From contig JAYJMM010000097.1 in assembly GCA_037349105.1 (NCBI GenBank), positions 682,001-746,000 on the forward strand: a stretch of DNA of 64,000 nt, written 5' to 3'. Shown piece after piece: positions 57,521 through 64,000 of the stretch (the stretch's first letter is position 1; every line of letters starts with the position of its first letter). Position numbers and translations under genes: made by a program. The notes beneath the pieces were generated by a model, which worked only from the letters and a program-made list of their open reading frames with translations, was not told where the DNA came from and did not search any database. The DNA comes from Limnomonas spitsbergensis (lineage: Eukaryota > Chlorophyta > Chlorophyceae > Chlamydomonadales).

Positions 57521-58922
57521 AGAGCATGTCTATGGGGGTGAGGGTGCTAAAGGGTGCATGTAGTTCAAGCCAATGGATGTGGCTGTTTTGTTGCCCACAG
57601 GAAGTGCATGCCTGTGAGGTAGGTAGTTAGGCATCATGCATAGAGTGTACCGTATGTCTTTCTGCCAGAGATAGGTGGGGCCAAGCAGGGTAACCCGGTA
57701 CGGAAATACGGTACGGTCATACGGTACGGTACGGGTACGGTACGGTACGGTACGGGATTTTTGGATGGTCTAGTCAGAAAATGGACAATACGGTAGTTCC
57801 GAGCGGTACGGTACGGCCAAGCGGTACGGATACGACACGTTTTTTTTTGCCAATACGGCCGTACTGTGTAACCCTGGGGCCAAGGTGCATCAACATGCAT
57901 GCATTGCATGTCAGTGGGGTCGTGCCGGGGGGGCGCTTCTGCAGGCACGCATGGTGTTGTCGTGCCGGCAAGGCTAGATGCATGCATTCAGGATGCTGTG
58001 CAAGTAAGCATGGTGTTGTCATGATGTCGGGGACCTTTGTATGCATGCCGTTGCTGTCATGCCAGTGGGGTGCATGCATGCAAGCAGGCTGCTGTCGTGC
58101 TGGCGGGGCCATATGTAGGCAAGGAGTTTTCGTGCCCGTGTGGCGCAACTGCATGCACGCAGGGTGCAATCCGTATGGCCGGGCGCACGATATGCCGGCT
58201 GGGTGCTTTGCATGCTGGCAGGGTGCTGTCCTGCCGGTGGAACGCTTCTACATGCCTGCGGAGTGCTGTCGTGCCAGTGGGATGCTCTGCGTGCAGGCAC
58301 AGTGTTGTCATTCAAGTGGGGAGCCGGCTTGCCTGCGTGGAGCAACTGCATGCGGAAGTTGTATTGGCATGCATGCGGGTAACTACTGCATGCATCGTTC
58401 TCACGGCATCTGATATCTGCTGTCCTGCCCACATTATGCCGGTAATTAACTGCCTGATTGAGACCTGCTGCTGTTGCGTGTAAGGCCATTTCGGCATCAG
58501 CAGCCAGGAGTATTCCAAATAATCCAATATCCTCGTCCTCCTTCTCCTGGATGAGCTACTCTTGGGCATCTATGGCGTCTTCAAACAGTTCCTCCGCATC
58601 GATGAATTCGTTTCTCGCTACTCAATTCGCCCTGTGGCGCAGTACGTTGCGCAACTCTTGTCGAAGGTTTCAATTGATGGCCAAACTAACTCCCAACCCT
58701 AAACTCCTTCGGCGTTTTATGTAATCTCAGGTGCCCACCTAAAATTGCTTGATCGACTCAAGAAGTATGTTAATGCTGGCTGCGCGAGGCGCACCAATTC
58801 TTGGGCTGGCTGTCCTACACCCTAAGCTTACCCTAAGCGTATGACGTTGGGCGATCTCTAATGTGGTTGAAAGAAATCTGGTATACGTACGGTATTAGAG
58901 TTTGAGTGACAGACTTATCTGC
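57520..58922. repeat. Palindrome right arm, diverged units and unique part
   Basis: The inverse of 45138-46250. It also includes a (TACGG)n microsatellite at about 57690-57835, which is absent from the left arm and so was gained after duplication. The outermost shared bases are at 58922. Confidence 0.85.
57690..57835 (+). repeat. (TACGG)n-type microsatellite
   Basis: ggtacggtacggtacggtac-like runs, partly with inverted ccgtac pieces at the right end. Confidence 0.85.
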
Positions 58923-61900
58923 TTGGCATTACTTGCCAACAATTAAGTAACGTCATTCTTTCCTAAGTCCGTCATCTTTAAAGAGGCGCGCATGCCATTA
59001 AGTGCATGCATTACTTGTTATTTATCGACCTCGATTCCGATCGTACCAAGTGTGCCCAGAGGGCCTCCATGGAAGCGGGGGTGTTGCAGGCGAGGGTGGA
59101 CTAATCACTGCTGCAGCCCATCCTGATGAGGAGCGATTATCTAAAGCTGCAGGTACTACTTTTACTGGTATGAAGCGTGCCTGAACCTTCGCCTACTACA
59201 AGAGCATTCACTGCATTTTGGTGTGCAGTTTCAGCCCATATGCACAGCATTGAGCCAGCGAACACAGCATCCCACCCTTTTAGGGCAACACCTTACATGC
59301 ATGCGCAGCTTCCACCAGCACTGTTAGCCCCCGAATGCATGCCCAGCCCCCCGCATGCATGCACGTTACCCCGCCCGCTTGCATGCACTACCAGAGTACC
59401 CCCCGGCCGCATGCGCACGGCTTGCATGCACAGCTCCCACCCACATGCACACTGCCTACATGCACATACCCCTGCCCACATGCACAGCATCCCGCCTGCT
59501 TGCAGAGCGCCCCCCACGCATGCGCATTCCTTGCATGCACAGGTCCTTGCTTGCATTCATATCACGTAGCCGCGCTCGCGACCCTCCACCTGCATTCTCA
59601 GCTCCTTCCCACATGCAAATACCCCGCCCGCATACGCACTACCCCCCGCCTGCCAATATCGCAGCATCTCTCGTGACTGTATGCTAGAGAACCCAGCCAA
59701 GGATCCACGAGTAATGAACATTCTCACTGGCTGCAGTTCACGGGGGGATCTGGTCCGCATCTGCGAGAATACCGGCGATGATTTCACTGCGTGATCCATG
59801 ACAGAGGAGGGGCTAACGACTCACAGCTGCTCTGCAAAGAGGTTTGGCCAGACATGCGGCCATATCTTGTGGGGGGACCAGAAGCTGCCTGACATGACAT
59901 ATGGCGTATTCAGGTTGGGTGGACTGCTGAAGGTCAAGTTGCATACCCGTATGCACCGTGCTTTAATCCCGCCTGGGCGTTTCGAGGCAGAGGGATCAGA
60001 GTTCGCCTTGCTGATGTAAATTTGCCCTGGGCTAGACTGTAAATTCGCTAACCCCAAGCTTTTCTATAAACAGGGGCAAATGTACATCACGAGTGGTTTT
60101 AAACAGAGCATGCCATTGATCCCCACGCCCCCACTGATCAGAAGGGAGAAGAGAAGAAAGGTATGTAGCTGGCCGGTGGTAGCTAGAGCAATGGTATATT
60201 CTTGTGTTTCCCGCTTGACATTTGTGAACCAGCTACATTTATCGACACCATTAGAAGCGCACTGACCAGCTGAATGTAATTGACCCAGCTCCCTTCCTCA
60301 TATTTTGTTTGTTTACTGAGAAATTAAGGTTTTATTAGGTTCCGGAGGCAGGGGGGGGGGGATTAGCCAAGGGTCGTTTCACATTTTTTATGATGAGGCG
60401 TGTCAAGTCAATTGAAATAAGTTAGATGACGCGGGGAACTAGCTCTCGCGCTATTTTCTTAACCTCCACGCCCTAATAGGGCGTAGCTTTCTTTCTTCGC
60501 AGCATCTGCCTGTCTGGTGCCCATTCTGATTTTTGTGCGACGGACAGGTAAGACCCTCACTGCAGCATGAGCCTGTCTTAGACCATTTTGGTGGGCCGGG
60601 CAGGCATGACCCACACTCCATAGACCTCTGTGCCGAGGGGGGGGCTTAAACCAGGGGTTAAACTTAGTCCAAGTCGGGTGGGGTAGAGAATCTGTGAACG
60701 CCACGCTGACATGGAAACCGGTATCGCAGCGGAGCATGATTGAATCATCACTGTGGATGCCTGCAAGCAAGAGGGGATGTGTGCACAACTTCAAGCTGAG
60801 TACGGCTAGACGCGGTCAGCATGGTATGGCCAACCTTAGGGGACAACACAGCGGGCAGCGGCATACAGTAAGCTGCTGCCTACGATGCTGGGCAAAGGGG
60901 GATAGGCGGCGAGTACTCATGTGTCGAAGGACGCATTGCATGCTTCCTTCCTATGCCGTAACGTGAGAGAGAAGCTATGGGAACAGACATTGGCTTCCGG
61001 ACCTCAGAAGGGCACCTCGGCGTGGTGACCACACAACTCCATGCATCTCAAGCAGTGCCGGGAAAGCTCTTCAGGGGCTGGGGAATTCTCGGAAGTAGGC
61101 CTCAATAATGTCTAGTTGTCTACCAAGGTATCGAACCCGCCACACGGTCCTCTCTCTCCCCCTGTCTAGATCACCAGGATCCATATTCCTGCCCCCCTCA
61201 CGTAGGAGGGGGACATGGCTGCACCATGGTCATGGCTGTGCATGGTAGCTGGAATTGAGCTTAGTTATCCCCTACCAGCCCCACGCGGCCGAGCGTTCAG
61301 CATGGCCCAGCGGGTATGCACCGTTCTAAACGTTATTTACAAACTCATGAAAGTCCTACTTTCTTCAGGGGCTGGAGAATTGTCGGACTTGCCTTACAAT
61401 GCTTTGAGCTTGAAGATGCTTTACCTTTATGCCACCGGCACATTTGATTTTAGCGCGCTCCAAAGTCAGTTCAGCTGCATCACGGCCTAGCTGCATCACA
61501 TCACGGCCTAGCTGCATCACGGCCACGGCTGGCAGGTCCCGATGCAGCAAACCATCATGCTTGAGCCACCGTCCATAGGCTGACCAGCTAAGGTCCCTTC
61601 AGCCTAGTGGTGACAGTCTGTCCCCACCATATAGACAGCATCCTGCTGTAGTCGACAGTATTGGCAGACGCTGATTGTATGACAGCATCGATATCGATAC
61701 AGTGTTCACCAAAAGATGCCCACGCATACAAAGCTGTGTCCGAGGGTAACGGGCCTTGCTGACGACGGCCAAGAACTTTTAGTTTTTTCGTGGTGGACCG
61801 AAGACCACGCAAGAAAACTGGTTTGTCTCTATAATTCATGGTGGAACCAGGATGGTACTGAATGTAGCAAAGAGCTAGTAAATAAGAAAAGAGACCGTCC

Positions 61901-62140
61901 AGGCAACGAGTGGTTTGGAATAAAACGAATTGGTTCAGACCAGGGTTGTGACACTGGTTCAGGCTCTGATGCCGTACTTCATGCACACCAGGTGGACGAG
62001 GGCATTAAGGAAGGTCGTAAAGGATGAAGATTCGCATAACATGACTGCATGATCAGGAGGCATGTGAGCCGCTGACAGTGTCCCAGGTGGTACGGTAGGT
62101 GGGTGGACATGAGAAAGTGAATGGCATGCCATGTCTGGTT
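58923..62140. other. Right flank of palindrome, no confident gene
   Basis: 59290-59650 is degenerate gcatgcacag/cccgcctgc sequence like that in the palindrome loop. 59798-60019 on the plus strand is a 73-codon frame (starting MTEEGLTTHSCSAKRFGQTC) of protein-like composition. 61986-61588 on the minus strand is a 132-codon frame (containing DTALYAWASFGEHCIDIDAV). Neither resembles a family I know, and neither has clear exon partners. A 30-bp sequence (taacctccacgccctaatag) at about 60458 also occurs at about 28917. A segment at 61283-61335 (gccgagcgttcagca) resembles 19597-19650. Confidence 0.4.
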
Positions 62141-62141
62141 C

Positions 62142-62305
62142 TGTCAATAACATTACACCTCTGGGCCCGCTCAAAGCTCGGCCGCGTGGGCGCCCAACTG
62201 TTCAGAAGGGAGAAAAGAAGAAACTATAAGGAAGTGGGGGGGAAAGGAAGAAAAGGAGAGGCCGGGAAGGCAAAGAAGACCAAGTCCGACACCTGAGTTC
62301 CACTA
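62142..62305 (+). repeat. Dispersed repeat (ACACCTCTGGGCCC family), long copy
   Basis: Nearly the same as 17714-17866 throughout, including CTCGGCCGCGTGGGCGCCCA, CTGTTCAGAAGG, the purine tract and CAAGTCCGACACCTGAGTTC. Confidence 0.8.
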
Positions 62306-62650
62306 GAGAGCAGCCCTGAACAAAGCCTCTCAATAAAAAAGGCCACAAAAAGGTTACAAATGTCTGGTTCTGTGCCCTGGGCTTGGAAGCCCTGGCTTGG
62401 TCCTGCTACGCCGTAACGAAGATATTCATGCTACATACAGAGCAGAGTGAAGAGCAGTCAAATGTGTGTGGGAAGAGGAGACAATGATATGGTAAGATCA
62501 GGCGGCGTCAATGACTCTTCGACTCCCTCTTTTAGACCCCCCCCCTCCGTCTCCCCGCGTCCCTGCTAGCAAATGTCGGCTGCTTCAGCTACGTCTGTTA
62601 TACCATGACGTAAGACAGTGGGCGCCTGATGCAGCAAAACCTGTTGCATG

Positions 62651-62790
62651 GTCAATGATATAACACCTCTGGGCCCTGCTCGAAAAATAGCTCGGCCGCG
62701 TGAGCGCCCAACTGTCCCATTGGGAGAAAAGAAAGGGAACTGAAGGTAAGAGGGAAAGAAAGAGAAAAGCACAAAGGAGAAAGAAGCACC
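62651..62790 (+). repeat. Dispersed repeat (ACACCTCTGGGCCC family)
   Basis: GTCAATGATATAACACCTCT, GCTCGGCCGCGTGAGCGCCC, AACTGTCCCATTGGGAGAAA, then a purine-rich tail. Confidence 0.8.
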
Positions 62791-62882
62791 CCCCCCCAAA
62801 GGAAAAGGCAGCCCTAAGTATCCCTGCATGGTCATGATGGGCAATGTCCGCCCAGTGGTGTATTTGGTGATTTTGTTCACCT

Positions 62883-63000
62883 GTCAATGACGTTACACCT
62901 CTAGGGCCCAGAGGTGTACTGTCATTGACCTCTTGGCCCTGCTCAAAAAGGCTCGGCCGCGTGGGCGCCCAACTGTCCCGTTGGAAGAAAGGTAAACTGA
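62883..63000 (+). repeat. Dispersed repeat with inverted nested end
   Basis: gtcaatgacgttacacctct is followed at once by its inverse agaggtgtactgtcattgac, then the normal interior (ggctcggccgcgtgggcgcc). A separate minus-strand end lies at 63065-63095. Confidence 0.75.
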
Positions 63001-63119
63001 AGGTTAATTTGTTCAACTGAAGGTCAACTTGAGGTGAATTTGTCCACCTGTAGGATACATGATTTAAGCAGGGCCCAGAGGTGTAACGTCATTCACATGT
63101 ACCGTAAAATCTCCTAGAC

Positions 63120-63700
63120 TTCGCTCATAATTAATTGATTATTGGGGTGCGCCGACATGGCTGCGCGCTAATATTAATTCAAAGATCGCCGGTGTGCGGA
63201 ATGTCAGTCAGGTGCCCAAACAACTATTTGGGGGGTGCGCCCTACAAATTAAAAATAGCTGAAATAAAAAAAATCGCGCAATCGCACACGACTGTTTGAT
63301 TTGATCCTCATGCCAGTCCCCATAGCGGAGCTCGATCCTGGAGGTAGAGACAGGTGCTGACGACTGCTGACGTTTCGGGGCCTCAACAGCCAGACGTTTC
63401 CTGAGGCCAGGAACCGGTGGAGGAGGAGGACGACGACTATGCTGAGTATTTCTGACCGTGTACTATCCTTGCTAGCATTAAACAAGGATTTTTACTGACT
63501 TAACTGTACTGGCTGAAAGTGCTGCGCGGAAGGAAATTAAAAAAAAAATATGCGTGGCGTTAAATGATATATTACCTGCTGTGCAACGTTAATTTAAATA
63601 AAAATTAGCTGCTGCGCGGCCGTTTTTTTAAATTATTTTTGGCTGCGGGACAGGGAAACAATTATTTGGGGGGGGGGTGCGCGGCCCCTAAGCTGGTTTT
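63120..63700. repeat. AT-rich stretch with repeated ttggggggtgcgc motifs
   Basis: attggggtgcgccgacatgg (about 63143), tttggggggtgcgccctaca (about 63226) and tttgggggggggggtgcgcg (about 63664) recur with taattaattgatta- and gctgcgcgg-type segments between them. This looks like decayed copies of one element. No ORF is supported. Confidence 0.45.
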
Positions 63701-63702
63701 AC

Positions 63703-63950
63703 AGTATGATACACCTCTGGGCTTTGATCCAAAAGGCTTGGCCGTATGGGCGATTGAATAATCGACTGCAGGTGAGGGGGAATGGGTATGGAACAGAGGT
63801 CTCTGGTCCGGAAAGAAGAAAAGGGAAATAAAATATGAAGGGACAGACAAATGGCTGAAAACATAACAGGCAAAGACAAAGACTTCCCCAGCCACTGAAA
63901 TGTCTACACCACATCGATATCTACCACATCTCGTGCGAAAGCTAGGGCAT
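63703..63950 (+). repeat. Dispersed repeat (ACACCTCTGGGCCC family), diverged copy
   Basis: gatacacctctgggctttga, aaaggcttggccgtatgggc, then purine-rich sequence and catcgatatctaccacatct, matching the right part of the 38611 copy. Confidence 0.65.
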
Positions 63951-64000
63951 ACTGCCCTGGCACGCCTGCCTCGCTCGGTACAACTTTAAGGCCACTTGAA

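Larger units (their letters stand above)
45138..58922. other. 13.8-kb imperfect palindrome or giant TIR element
   Basis: The left edge gcagataaatctgtca (45138) is the inverse of the right edge tgacagacttatctgc (58922). Long unique arm segments match in inverse: about 45150-45700 with 58900-58320, the edge minisatellite 45700-46250 with 58320-57640, and 51720-51890 with 55370-55222. Both arms contain the same 41-bp satellite in opposite orientation. The right arm is shorter because its satellite array is smaller. No target-site duplication is evident outside the ends. A remnant frame in both arms (FIDAEELFEDAIDAQ, then EDEDIGLFGILLAADAEMAL in the right arm) carries a stop. Confidence 0.85.

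Noticed and set aside
55512..57630. Open frames of 150-330 codons in the second 41-bp array
   Set aside because: The same satellite effect in inverse orientation.
61588..61986. 132-codon minus-strand frame as a gene
   Set aside because: Protein-like composition, but no family resemblance, an overlapping plus-strand frame and repeat-rich surroundings; kept only as a note.
1..64000. tRNA or rRNA genes, bacterial-style promoters or terminators
   Set aside because: None recognised by eye on either strand. A covariance-model scan (tRNAscan-SE or Infernal) would be decisive for small RNAs.

Overview
This window is nuclear DNA from a flagellated, plastid-bearing eukaryote, most likely a green alga. 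The evidence is two intron-rich genes: a chloroplast-type chaperonin 60 alpha, and a kinesin-9 close to the KLP1 motor known from Chlamydomonas flagella. CCCTAAA/CCCTGAA-like tracts in the introns fit the green lineage. The species cannot be named from the sequence. There is no sign of bacterial or organellar organisation.

Layout. 1-8.98 kb: no confident gene; old repeats, a hAT-type MITE with a perfect 8-bp target duplication (3680-3835), and a 990-bp element with perfect 29-bp inverted ends (7106-8095). 8.98-17.29 kb: CPN60 alpha, ten exons, all but the 5' transit-peptide exon. 17.3-20.1 kb: repeats and a decayed retrotransposon ORF1. 20.17-32.72 kb: complete 15-exon kinesin-9 gene, 768 codons. 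32.7-38.3 kb: MITE copy, then a dead LINE on the minus strand. 38.9-43.9 kb: three or four unrecognised possible genes. 45.14-58.92 kb: a huge imperfect palindrome whose arms hold a 41-bp minisatellite and whose loop holds a roughly 166-bp satellite, both with higher-order repeats. 58.9-64.0 kb: degenerate repeats and several copies of a dispersed repeat containing ACACCTCTGGGCCC.

The two recognised genes share no pathway: one folds chloroplast proteins such as Rubisco subunits, the other is an axonemal motor. They share an unusual intron architecture. Next to many exon edges, the adjoining intron carries tandem, progressively decayed copies of the exon edge with its splice site (here called exon-edge echoes). 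In front of kinesin exon 7 there are five such copies about 110 bp apart, more diverged the further they lie from the real exon. This, and the satellite-filled palindrome, are the two things I consider most worth following up.

All exon boundaries were derived by eye from splice signals, phase continuity and protein-family conservation. No alignment or search was run.
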